Positions 42,145 through 49,344 of a DNA stretch of 64,000 nucleotides are shown here, piece after piece. Under the pieces are notes generated by a model. It saw only the letters and a list, made by a program, of their open reading frames with translations, searched no databases and was not told where the DNA came from. Source of the DNA: Caldilineaceae bacterium (GTDB taxonomy: Bacteria; Chloroflexota; Anaerolineae; Caldilineales; Caldilineaceae); NCBI GenBank assembly GCA_022827195.1, contig JAJDTL010000040.1, forward strand, positions 1-64,000, written 5' to 3'. Each line of letters opens with the position of its first letter. Positions within the stretch are counted from its first letter, which is position 1. The position numbers were made by a program, and so were the translations under genes.

Positions 42145-42482
42145 TTGTTCATCTCCTCGTGGTCAGCTAACCAGGCTTCGAACCAGCATTTGACGGCGTC
42201 CGTGTTGAGATTGAAATCATCGCCGAACGATAGGCAGGCAATAAAGGCCCATTTGAACGCCTGGTGGGCGGCTACGGCCAGCCGCGTGTTGTCCAAATAG
42301 AGCAATCCAATGGCAAGGGCCAGCTGGGCAGGGCCAGAGCCACCGTATCCCCAGTTGAAACCGTCGGGGCTGTGATTCCAGAGTTCTTGCGAGAGATCTG
42401 GGCTGAGTTGCTGGCCGTCAACCAGCACCACCCGCGTCCGGCCTTCCCCGGCGATGGTGCGTGGGACATTCTCCTTTAGCAT
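42141..42482 (-). CDS. DUF6166-like phage protein
   Basis: The 113-aa product contains LWNHSPDGFNWGYGGSGPAQLALAIGLLYLD, the hallmark of DUF6166, a widespread phage family of unknown function. The ATG at 42482 has GAGGAG upstream; a longer frame to 42536 is less likely. Confidence 0.75.
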   Translation of the reverse strand: MLKENVPRTIAGEGRTRVVLVDGQQLSPDLSQELWNHSPDGFNWGYGGSGPAQLALAIGLLYLDNTRLAVAAHQAFKWAFIACLSFGDDFNLNTDAVKCWFEAWLADHEEMNK

Positions 42483-42519
42483 GTTGTCATCTCCTCGTTG
42501 GACATGGCATGGGGAAACT

Positions 42520-42690
42520 CTATGGGAGGAAGTCATCCCCCCAGAAGGGGGGCTCGTCGTTGCGGTCGTAGTGGCGGCGCTCCTGGTCCTTGTCCTGTTC
42601 GGGATCTTCGTCGCCCCAGATGAAAAGGCAGCAAACGAACGAAAGCGCGACGAGGAGGACGAGGGCCGCGATGAAAGTGTCGACGGTCAT
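42520..42690 (-). CDS. Small single-pass membrane protein (56 aa)
   Basis: The frame starts at ATG 42690, overlapping the stop of the previous gene (ATGA), and reads MTVDTF followed by a hydrophobic helix IAALVLLVALSFVCCLFIW and an acidic, charged tail ending DDFLP. Overlap and composition support a real gene. Function unknown. Confidence 0.6.
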   Translation of the reverse strand: MTVDTFIAALVLLVALSFVCCLFIWGDEDPEQDKDQERRHYDRNDEPPFWGDDFLP

Positions 42691-43043
42691 GGGTTCTCCA
42701 TTCGAGCGTGGCCGACGAGGCCGAGGCAGCCGAGCCTTCTGCCGCGGCTGTCGCGGACTGGTTTGCCGGGCGACAGGATGTCGGGTCTGGCGGCGAGCGC
42801 GGCAACCAGCGTCGAGCAGATGTAGGTTACCCCGGGTCGCGGGGGCGGCAGCTCGTCGGGGCGCAGGCGAACGGCGTGGGAGACAGGGACCATGTGGCCT
42901 CCTTCCGAGTATGGGATGTAGCGGGCGGCGGCGCGGGGGACGTCGTCGAAGTGATCGGGAGCGGGCAGCCGCAGTGAGGGATGGCGATCGCCGTCTCTTG
43001 CGTAGATGTAAAGGGCGTGTGGTGTGAGGTTGATGTATTTCAT
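42687..43043 (-). CDS. Conserved phage protein (NLTPHA type)
   Basis: The 118-aa product starts MKYINLTPHALYIYARDGDRHPSLRLPAP and ends with VYICSTLVAAL-like and LGCLGLVGHA segments. The NLTPH start is shared by a common phage hypothetical family. The ATG at 43043 is chosen because the family begins there. Confidence 0.68.
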   Translation of the reverse strand: MKYINLTPHALYIYARDGDRHPSLRLPAPDHFDDVPRAAARYIPYSEGGHMVPVSHAVRLRPDELPPPRPGVTYICSTLVAALAARPDILSPGKPVRDSRGRRLGCLGLVGHARMENP

Positions 43044-43056
43044 GCCGGTGAAGAGC

Positions 43057-43272
43057 TCAGGGTTGCAGGAACCATTGGGCATGGAGACGGCAGAATTGCT
43101 CGCCGCTCTTGCGGTGGACGATGGTCGCGGGCTCGGCGCAGTTGCCCCAGGCGCACTTGACTGCCTGGCTTTCATTGCGTTGAGCGGCGCGACGCTGGAT
43201 CTCGTCGGCATCGGTGGCCGGCATATCGAAGAGCGGCATCTGGCCGGGCAGGGGCTTAAAGGGTTTGCTCAT
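43057..43272 (-). CDS. Small zinc-binding-like phage protein
   Basis: The 71-aa product (MSKPFKPLPGQMPLFDMPA...) contains CAWGNCAEPATIVHRKSGEQFCRLHAQWF, a C-x4-C...H...C-x2-H metal-site pattern. It overlaps the previous gene by 17 bases. Function unknown. Confidence 0.58.
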   Translation of the reverse strand: MSKPFKPLPGQMPLFDMPATDADEIQRRAAQRNESQAVKCAWGNCAEPATIVHRKSGEQFCRLHAQWFLQP

Positions 43273-43447
43273 CTGCAGTCTCACTTTCGTCCCGGCGCAG
43301 CTGGATGACCAACGTCTCCCTGCCGAGCTCAACGCCGTCAACGGTTTCCCGCTTCATGCTGCCGAGAAAGGCAACGGGCTTTTCCAACTTCGCCGGTATG
43401 TCGGCCGGCAACGGGACGGTCTTGCTCGGTCGGGAATCGTGGGTCAA
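43256..43447 (-). CDS. Small unknown phage protein
   Basis: The 63-aa product starts at a TTG (43447) that overlaps the upstream stop (TTGA) with GGAGGGG about nine bases upstream. It reads MTHDSRPSKTVPLPADIPAKLEKPVAFLG and ends in an acidic tail. The close coupling supports it. Confidence 0.6.
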   Translation of the reverse strand: MTHDSRPSKTVPLPADIPAKLEKPVAFLGSMKRETVDGVELGRETLVIQLRRDESETADEQTL

Positions 43448-43836
43448 AGGAGAATCCCCTCCCGCACTTCTGCGGCGTATCTTGTCGCCTCTCTGACATA
43501 TTCTTCCCACCCTATCGCCCGAATCCATGCAACGCGCTGCGTAACGTTTTGCCGTTGTGTGAAGGTGGAGGGACCTGCCTCTCGCAGCAGTTGGTCGAGC
43601 TCCTTGGCGTCGTCGGAGCGCGGCGTGAAGACGCCGAAGCAGTCGACTGCGCTGCCGTCGATTTCCAGCAGGGGGTACGCGACTTCCAGCTCGACTTCAT
43701 CGCCCCGCTCCAGCTTCGCCATCAGCCACGAAACGCCGGCGTGCAAAAGGTCCTGCAGCTGCTTTTCGTACCGGCTGCCCAGGTCCTGGGAAATGGGACC
43801 CATCGCCGGCGTGTGACGGTAGTTGGGCTTAGTCAC
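43444..43836 (-). CDS. Unknown phage protein
   Basis: The 130-aa product is helical in its first half (LGSRYEKQLQDLLHAGVSWLMAKLERGDEVELEVAYPLLEIDG) and ends in a region with Trp-Glu-Glu and a YVREATRYAAEVREG helix. GTG start at 43836, overlapping the upstream gene by eight bases. No family recognised. Confidence 0.58.
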   Translation of the reverse strand: MTKPNYRHTPAMGPISQDLGSRYEKQLQDLLHAGVSWLMAKLERGDEVELEVAYPLLEIDGSAVDCFGVFTPRSDDAKELDQLLREAGPSTFTQRQNVTQRVAWIRAIGWEEYVREATRYAAEVREGILL

Positions 43837-44893
43837 GTTCGCTCTCCTCTCCAGTGCGATCGGTTGGCAGCCGAATCGCCGCTTCGGCGTCGCTTTCCGC
43901 GGCCTCCTCTGGGTTCTTCTGGCGCCACCTGAATTCCCTCAGAAGGGGTCCGTACTTTTCGGCGAATGGGGTGCGCTCATCCTCTTCGGTCGGCGGTTGG
44001 GGCAGGAATCCGCGCGGGTCGGCGAGGCGGTGCATGAGCGCGCCGAGCCCGGGGCTTTCGCGCTTCGGGTCTTCGCGGTCGGCGATGTAGCGCAGTCCCT
44101 GGGAATAGATATCCTCCGGATGAAGGATGGTCGCGATGTGTTCTGCGAGGTCAGCGGGCACGCCCAGGCTGTAAAGCATTTTTTCGCTGAGGTCCTTTTC
44201 GTCTTCGCCGGGCGGCGCGTAGCTGGATGGCTGGATGGATGGATCTTTCAGTCGGTTGAATCTGTTGATCCATCCATCCAGCCATCCAGCCCCCCCCTTA
44301 CCCCCCCCAACGCGCTCTCTCGGCGCGTCTGCGCGCTCTCTCGGCGCGTCTACGCGCTCTCTCGGCGCGTCTACGCGCTCTCTCGGCGCGTGCACTGTGG
44401 ATGCGTTGGGGATAACGCGCTCTGTGGGCGCGTCTACGCGCTCTCTCGGCGCGTGGGCGTCGATTGCTGATGGGTTGGTCCCGCGCCCTGCGCGCTCTGT
44501 GGGCGCGTCTGCGCGCCCTCTCGGCGCGTCTACGCGCTCTCTCGGCGCGCGCACTGTGGATGCGTTGGGGATAACGCGCTCTGTGGGCGCGTCTACGCGC
44601 TCTGTGGGCGCGTCTGCGCGCTCTCTCGGCGCGTGGTAAGCGGCGAAATTGACGCTGACCCGCTCGTTTGTGTGGTAACGGATGATGCCGCACTGCTCCA
44701 GGATCCTGAGGTGGCGCCGGGCCGCCTGCTTGTTCCGGCAGCCCGAAACTGACAGAAAATCCGGCCAGGAGAGAAGGGCGTGGCCGGAATCCGGGCAGCT
44801 GTGGAGAAGCCTGATTCCCGTGCGGACGCAGGGGGCTATCATGTCGGCTTCGGCGATCTGTGCGAATACTGCGCGGAATGGATCGTCGTGCAT
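43829..44893 (-). CDS. Winged-helix replication initiator-like protein with repeat-encoded middle
   Basis: Residues 1-90 form a winged-helix domain: TGIRLLHSCPDSGHALLSWPDFLSVSGCRNKQAARRHLRILEQCGIIRYHTN, as in phage replication initiators. Residues about 85-195 are repeated RERVDAP-type heptads encoded by 21-bp DNA repeats. Then comes GWLDGWINRFNRLKDPSIQPSS, encoded by a perfect 24-bp inverted repeat, and a C-terminal helical region with acidic stretches. No helicase or primase motif is seen. By analogy with lambda O, the gene probably contains the replication origin. It follows the integrase gene by 15 bases. Confidence 0.65.
   Translation of the reverse strand: MHDDPFRAVFAQIAEADMIAPCVRTGIRLLHSCPDSGHALLSWPDFLSVSGCRNKQAARRHLRILEQCGIIRYHTNERVSVNFAAYHAPRERADAPTERVDAPTERVIPNASTVRAPRERVDAPRGRADAPTERAGRGTNPSAIDAHAPRERVDAPTERVIPNASTVHAPRERVDAPRERVDAPRERADAPRERVGGGKGGAGWLDGWINRFNRLKDPSIQPSSYAPPGEDEKDLSEKMLYSLGVPADLAEHIATILHPEDIYSQGLRYIADREDPKRESPGLGALMHRLADPRGFLPQPPTEEDERTPFAEKYGPLLREFRWRQKNPEEAAESDAEAAIRLPTDRTGEESERD
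44222..44290. repeat. Perfect 24-bp inverted repeat inside the initiator-like gene
   Basis: The left arm (44222-44245) and right arm (44267-44290) are exact reverse complements with a 21-base loop. Each arm is made of GGAT/GGCT-type four-base units. A C-rich tract follows on the plus strand at 44289-44307. Confidence 0.9.
44310..44640. repeat. Array of about twelve 21-bp palindromic repeats (possible origin iterons)
   Basis: Each unit carries ACGCGC or GCGCGC, seven bases, then GCGCGT, so every unit is an inverted repeat. Units are tandem or separated by longer spacers. A larger block (from 44373) recurs from 44532, 159 bases later. All units keep the reading frame (RERVDAP heptads). Confidence 0.85.
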
Positions 44894-44908
44894 AGCGATA
44901 CTCCGGTT

Positions 44909-45847
44909 CTAAACTGGCTCATTCCCTTGGGGAAGGAGGTCGGTGCTGATAGCGAGCTCTGCCAGGTCGTAGGCGCGGCGCAGCGAATCAGTTTCCCAGT
45001 CGGCGTAGAATTGCTGGGTCACGACTGGGGAACTGTGGCCCAGCAGTTTCGCCAGAATCCCCATGTCGATGCCTCCCTGATTCAGCATCGTCAAGGCGAA
45101 GGCATGGCGAAACGCATGTGCGCCGTAGGCCGGAAGGCCTGCAGCGGCGCAGCGGCGTCGAATCATCTGTGACAGGCCCTGGCCAGTAAGGGCGGGAGCG
45201 AAACCCATGAAAGCCCGACAGGAAATGAACAGGAAGGGCGTATTGAACTGAGGCCGGGAAAAGAGATAGCGCGTCAGCGGCTCGTCCAGGTGGCGAGGCA
45301 GCGGCACGTAGCGGGACCGGCGACCCTTGGCTTTCCGAATGAATACAAGCCGGCCGGCCAGGTTGACTTCGCTGGTCTGAAGACCGGCCGCCTCGCCGGC
45401 GCGCAGGCCAGTCCAAAAGAGCAGCTGTAGCAGGAGGCGATCGCGGTTGTCCAGCCAGACACCTCCCTCGACCGGGATGCTGTTCAGAAGCACTTCGTAT
45501 TCTTCTATGCTTATGCGGCGCGGCACAGTTGCAGCCCGCTTTGGCTCTCGCACTTTGCCGATCGGAGAACTCTGCAACAGGCCGCGGCTTACAAGCCAGT
45601 TGCAGAAAACCCGCAAGGCGCGATAGCGGGCATGGACGGTAAAGTCGGACAGATTGCGACTCCTTTCGCTCAATAGAAAGAGTTCGATAGTCTTTGGGTC
45701 GGCCCAGGCGTCGCCTAGCAGCCGAGCCTCCTCCAGGTAAGCAAGATAAGTGCTGATGTTGTCCCTGTAGAATGAGATGGTCTTCTGGGCCTTGCCTTCC
45801 GCGGAACGCGAGACAAGGAAGGCCTCTAATGCGTCGGTGAGAAGCAT
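44909..45847 (-). CDS. int: Tyrosine-type integrase
   Basis: The 312-aa recombinase has an N-terminal core-binding domain and a catalytic domain with Arg149 (TGLRAGEA), Lys174, His244-x-x-Arg247 (HAFRHAF), His271 (LGHSS) and the nucleophile Tyr281 (QQFYADW), so all catalytic residues are present. AGGAG lies eight bases before the ATG. It sits 217 bases from attR and would integrate the phage into tRNA-Gln. It reads away from attR and could be cotranscribed with the initiator-like gene. Confidence 0.95.
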   Translation of the reverse strand: MLLTDALEAFLVSRSAEGKAQKTISFYRDNISTYLAYLEEARLLGDAWADPKTIELFLLSERSRNLSDFTVHARYRALRVFCNWLVSRGLLQSSPIGKVREPKRAATVPRRISIEEYEVLLNSIPVEGGVWLDNRDRLLLQLLFWTGLRAGEAAGLQTSEVNLAGRLVFIRKAKGRRSRYVPLPRHLDEPLTRYLFSRPQFNTPFLFISCRAFMGFAPALTGQGLSQMIRRRCAAAGLPAYGAHAFRHAFALTMLNQGGIDMGILAKLLGHSSPVVTQQFYADWETDSLRRAYDLAELAISTDLLPQGNEPV

Positions 45848-45930
45848 TGGGGGTTCTCCTGCAGTGTAGGATGAGAAAAAGAGTATGAATTTTCTTGCCG
45901 GAGAAGTGACGCTGAAGGGTGGGGGTGATG

Positions 45931-45955
45931 TTCCGAAATTGGTACTTTTTCGGAA
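45931..45955. repeat. 8-bp inverted repeat near attR (possible integrase or excision arm site)
   Basis: TTCCGAAA (45931-45938) and TTTCGGAA (45948-45955) face each other across nine bases, between the integrase start and attR. The region should contain the integrase promoter and arm sites, but neither was identified for certain. Confidence 0.4.
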
Positions 45956-46064
45956 ACGGAGCTATGCAACTGCTATCGACGAGGGGTTATTGGACGCGCT
46001 GCAAAAGGCGTCCCAATCTTGCAGAAAAGGGGATTACTGACCTGGGTTTTCAGGGTGATGAACG

Positions 46065-46113
46065 CCTGACTCTGGATCAGGCGTTCGGGGTTCGAATCCC
46101 TGTCCCCCAGCCT
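46065..46113 (+). repeat. Right attachment site (attR), copy of the tRNA-Gln 3' half
   Basis: Identical to 9676-9724 over 49 bases. Only the anticodon arm, T-arm and acceptor 3' strand are present, so it is not a functional tRNA. Confidence 0.93.
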
Positions 46114-46146
46114 TCCGAGGCGACGACTCCACGTCGCCCATCGAAG

Positions 46147-46193
46147 ACGCTGCTACCGGTTTCTCCCTGACCAGGACTGGTAGCAGCGTTTTT
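46147..46193 (+). terminator. Displaced tRNA-Gln terminator
   Basis: ACGCTGCTACC (46147-46157) pairs with GGTAGCAGCGT (46179-46189) across 21 bases and is followed by a T-run. It lies 34 bases after attR, so before phage insertion it would have ended the tRNA-Gln transcript. Confidence 0.75.
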
Positions 46194-46268
46194 CATTTCC
46201 ATTCTGGTCCGACTTGGACCCGCCAAGCAAGGATTCAAGCCTGCCCGCGCGGATCGCAGGCCCGCAAA

Positions 46269-47816
46269 TCAACGATTTCGTCCGTACTCTTCGTGGCTGC
46301 TGACCCAGTCTAGCGAGCTGATCGCCGCCGCCAGCGAAAGCTCGCCGGCCAGGACAGTGCCGGCTACGATCTCGGCGAACTTGTAGACCTTCCCTTTGCC
46401 CCAGCATCCCAGCAATTCAAGGCATTCCCTTTGCGTTGCCAGTCCGGTTCCCCCGCCATATGTGGCGACGATCAGAGATGGTATTGTGATCGAAATATAG
46501 AGGTCCCTTTCCTCTGTCAACTCGACGTAGATCAGACCCGCGGATGACTCGGACACATTTGCCACGTCCTGACCAGTGGCGATGAATATCGCCGTGATGG
46601 CATTGGCAGAGTGCAGTCCGTTGTTGTTCACGCCTGCCAAAATCGAGCCGATATTGGCAACTCCATAGTGATAGAAGAGCTGTTCGGGCATCACGCGCAT
46701 GTTCTGTATCAAGACATCGCGCGGGATGATCGCCTCGGCGGTCACCCGTTTGCCGCGCGTGCGCATAATATTCACCTGGGAAGCCTTCTTGTCGGTGGCA
46801 AAGTTCGACTCCAAGTAAAAGCGCTTTATCTCCTGCCCGTCGTAGTGGTCCAATATCCAGGAACAGGCCGCAAAAGTGGCGCGGCCCACCATGTTCTGAC
46901 CCCCTGCGTCGCCTGTCCGGTAGTTGAATCGCAGAAAAGCGAACTTGTTGGATTGATACGGGTCGATGTTGTCGAGCTTGGCGACGCTGGAAGTCGCCTC
47001 AGCCTCTTCGCGAATTGGAACAAGATTCTCGTCAACCCACTCGATAAAATCGCGCGCCCCGCGTGCATCGTCGAAGACGAAGACCGGTGCCCGTTGCATT
47101 GCGTCTGCTACCACAGTACACTTGACTCCGCCAGATTGATTGAGCAGCTTCATGCCTCGATTGTAAGAGGCGACAAGCGTCCCTTCGGTGGTGGCAAGTG
47201 GAATGATGAAGTCGCCCTGGGCATGCTCTCCGCAGACATTCAACGGCCCGGCAAAGCCGAGGGGAATCTGCGCGACGCCCGTGAAGTTCTCGATATTCCC
47301 TTGAGCGACATGCGGATCGAAAGAGTATTGCGAGACGTGTTCTAGCGAATGCCCGGTGTATTCGCTGACAAAGCTCTGGCGTGCCCGGATTGCGCTTTCG
47401 CAATAGTCGTCTTCCCTGTCTCGGGGAATTCGGGGCGCATCCACCTTTTCGGAAATGGCGTCATCGACTGTGAACTGAATCCGTCCGAATGGAGAGGTCT
47501 GGACGCCAATCCGGATGGTATGATGACCCGTTTCGAGCGGCGGAATCTGGGCTCGAATGAGTACCTCCTTGCGCAGAGGGAAATCTATTGGCGATCCGCT
47601 GTTGATCTGATCGGGGCTCAAAACCTGACCATCGCCAAAGTCCAGCGACAACGCGTCGGCCGCAACCTCCTTTTCGTCTATGCTGATGCCGTGGAAGGCA
47701 GTTAGTTTGGCGTCGCTCAGCCGATTCTTCATTGAAAACCGCACGCCATCGTCTGTGTTTTCCAGGCTTGCGTAAGTATAAAGGCGCTTGAGCAACATTG
47801 AAGGAATCAGAGCCAT
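46269..47816 (-). CDS. hmgA: HMG-CoA reductase with extra N-terminal domain
   Basis: The enzyme reduces HMG-CoA to mevalonate for isoprenoid synthesis. The class I-like catalytic part starts near residue 140, with ENFTGVAQIPLGFAGPL, TTEGTLVAS (catalytic Glu), SNFATDKKAS (Lys), ATGQDVANVSE (Asp) and SSHEEYGRNR at the C-terminus (His). All four catalytic residues are present and no membrane segment exists. The first 120 residues form a separate beta-rich domain beginning MALIPSMLLKRLYTYASLENTDDGVRFSMKNRL, not part of usual reductases. It is on the same strand as the purine operon, 131 bases downstream of purD. Confidence 0.9.
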   Translation of the reverse strand: MALIPSMLLKRLYTYASLENTDDGVRFSMKNRLSDAKLTAFHGISIDEKEVAADALSLDFGDGQVLSPDQINSGSPIDFPLRKEVLIRAQIPPLETGHHTIRIGVQTSPFGRIQFTVDDAISEKVDAPRIPRDREDDYCESAIRARQSFVSEYTGHSLEHVSQYSFDPHVAQGNIENFTGVAQIPLGFAGPLNVCGEHAQGDFIIPLATTEGTLVASYNRGMKLLNQSGGVKCTVVADAMQRAPVFVFDDARGARDFIEWVDENLVPIREEAEATSSVAKLDNIDPYQSNKFAFLRFNYRTGDAGGQNMVGRATFAACSWILDHYDGQEIKRFYLESNFATDKKASQVNIMRTRGKRVTAEAIIPRDVLIQNMRVMPEQLFYHYGVANIGSILAGVNNNGLHSANAITAIFIATGQDVANVSESSAGLIYVELTEERDLYISITIPSLIVATYGGGTGLATQRECLELLGCWGKGKVYKFAEIVAGTVLAGELSLAAAISSLDWVSSHEEYGRNR

Positions 47817-47947
47817 TGTGCCCTCCGGTTTCTGTCCTTGGATGAGTTGGCAAGGAGATGGTCTGGGTTAGAACAGTTGGATTCGAAGAAATTACGTGGA
47901 AAGGTGACGGGCGAGAAACCCGGACGCTGCGACGTGATCACCCATCG

Positions 47948-49240
47948 CTACCAGGCTACGTCCCGCCCGATGTCCTCGCGCCAGACCGCGCCGTCGAAGC
48001 TGATGCTTTCCACAGTTCGGTAGGCGCTGGCGGCGGCCTCAGCAAGTGTCGCTCCCGTGGCGGTAACCGACAGCACGCGGCCCCCGTCAGTTACAATCTC
48101 GCTGTCGCATCCTTCCGCGCTGCTAAGTCGAGTCCCGGCGTGAAATACGAGCGCTCCATCTTCTCCGAGCTCACCTGACGGCAATCCGCTGACGACCTTG
48201 CCTGTCTCGTAAGGCCCAGGGTATCCGCTCGAAGCCACAACAACCGTCACCGCAGAACCGGCCCAAGAGTTTAGGGGGCACTCGGCGAGCCGGCCTTTCA
48301 CGCAGGCAGTCATCACCTCCAAGAGATCGCAATCCAGCAGTGGCAGGATTACCTGGGCTTCCGGGTCGCCGAAACGACAATTGAACTCGAGAACTTTCGG
48401 TCCCGAGTCGGTCAGAATCAGGCCCGCGTACAGGACGCCTTGGTAGGCGGCGCCTTCGGCGTTCATAGCAGCCAACGCAGGGTGCAAGACAGTCTGCTCT
48501 ACCTCTGTCATCAGCTCCTGCGTCGCCAGCGGCGAAGGAGCAAACGCGCCCATTCCACCAGTATTCGGACCGAGGTCGCCATCCTGAAGCCGCTTATGGT
48601 CTTGCGCGGCCGGCATCAGCCTGAGCTCCTTGCCGTCGCTAAAGGCCAACACGGACAGCTCCGGGCCGAACAGCCTCTCTTCGATCAGCACAGTATCGCC
48701 GGCATCTCCAAAGCGCCGTTCCACCATCACGGTGCGCAGCTGGTCGACCGCCTCAGCGCGGCTTTCAGGTAGGAAAACCCCTTTGCCCGCGGCCAGCCCG
48801 CTGGCTTTGATTACAGGGAGCGTATCCAGGCCAAAAGCAAAGTCGGCCGCAGACTCGAAACTGTTGAAGACGCGCGCCCAACCGGTTGGGATGGCATGGC
48901 GGTTCATGAAGGCTTTGGAGAATGCCTTCGAACCTTCCAGCTGGGCCGCGGCCGCGCTGGGCCCAAATACGCGCAGTCCTTCTGCAGCAAACTGATCGGC
49001 AAGGCCTGCAACCAAGGGTATCTCTGGCCCGACCACGGTCAGATCGATGGCGTTTTCCCGCGCGAAGTGAAGCAACGTAGGGAGGTCTTCTGCCTCAATG
49101 GAGACATTGCAGCAGCCCGGGAGCGTGGCCGTGCCCCCATTTCCGGGGGCAACGAATATGCGGCTGGCATGTGCCGACTGCGACAGTTTCCACGCCAGCG
49201 CGTGCTCTCTACCGCCCGAGCCTATAAGTAGAATTCTCAT
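47948..49240 (-). CDS. purD: Phosphoribosylamine-glycine ligase
   Basis: PurD joins phosphoribosylamine to glycine with ATP (second purine step). The 430-aa ATP-grasp protein has ILLIGSGGREHALAWKL at residues 3-19, VVGPEIPLVAGLAD near residue 71, IKASGLAAGKGVFLP near residue 143, GGMGAFAP near residue 230 and EFNCRFGDPEAQVILP near residue 288. Full length. It is the last gene of the purine operon, downstream of purF. Confidence 0.97.
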   Translation of the reverse strand: MRILLIGSGGREHALAWKLSQSAHASRIFVAPGNGGTATLPGCCNVSIEAEDLPTLLHFARENAIDLTVVGPEIPLVAGLADQFAAEGLRVFGPSAAAAQLEGSKAFSKAFMNRHAIPTGWARVFNSFESAADFAFGLDTLPVIKASGLAAGKGVFLPESRAEAVDQLRTVMVERRFGDAGDTVLIEERLFGPELSVLAFSDGKELRLMPAAQDHKRLQDGDLGPNTGGMGAFAPSPLATQELMTEVEQTVLHPALAAMNAEGAAYQGVLYAGLILTDSGPKVLEFNCRFGDPEAQVILPLLDCDLLEVMTACVKGRLAECPLNSWAGSAVTVVVASSGYPGPYETGKVVSGLPSGELGEDGALVFHAGTRLSSAEGCDSEIVTDGGRVLSVTATGATLAEAAASAYRTVESISFDGAVWREDIGRDVAW

Positions 49241-49344
49241 CGTGTTGCCAGCTGTCGGTGAATCTCTACCTAGCAGGAGACGTTCTGCGCAGACTTTGTC
49301 AGCTTCTGTTCAGGCGCGATGGAGGAAGAGTTGCAGGGTCCGCT

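Larger units (their letters stand above)
9676..46113. mobile_element. Integrated tailed prophage in the tRNA-Gln gene (about 36.4 kb)
   Basis: The 49-bp perfect repeats at both ends, one inside a tRNA gene, and a tyrosine integrase next to the right end define the element. Inside are terminase, portal, capsid, protease, connector, tail and tape-measure genes in the order typical of a long-tailed (siphovirus-like) phage, nearly all on the minus strand, plus early genes on the right. A plus-strand cargo island occupies the left 6.3 kb. No CI-like repressor, endolysin or excisionase was recognised, so it may be defective or may use unfamiliar versions of these. Confidence 0.95.

Noticed and set aside
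44310..44640. CRISPR-like repeat array
   Set aside because: Units are 21 bp, mostly directly tandem, keep one reading frame inside a gene, and lack equal-length unique spacers or cas genes.
46065..46113. Second tRNA-Gln
   Set aside because: Only the 3' half is present; no acceptor 5' strand or D-arm, so it is attR.
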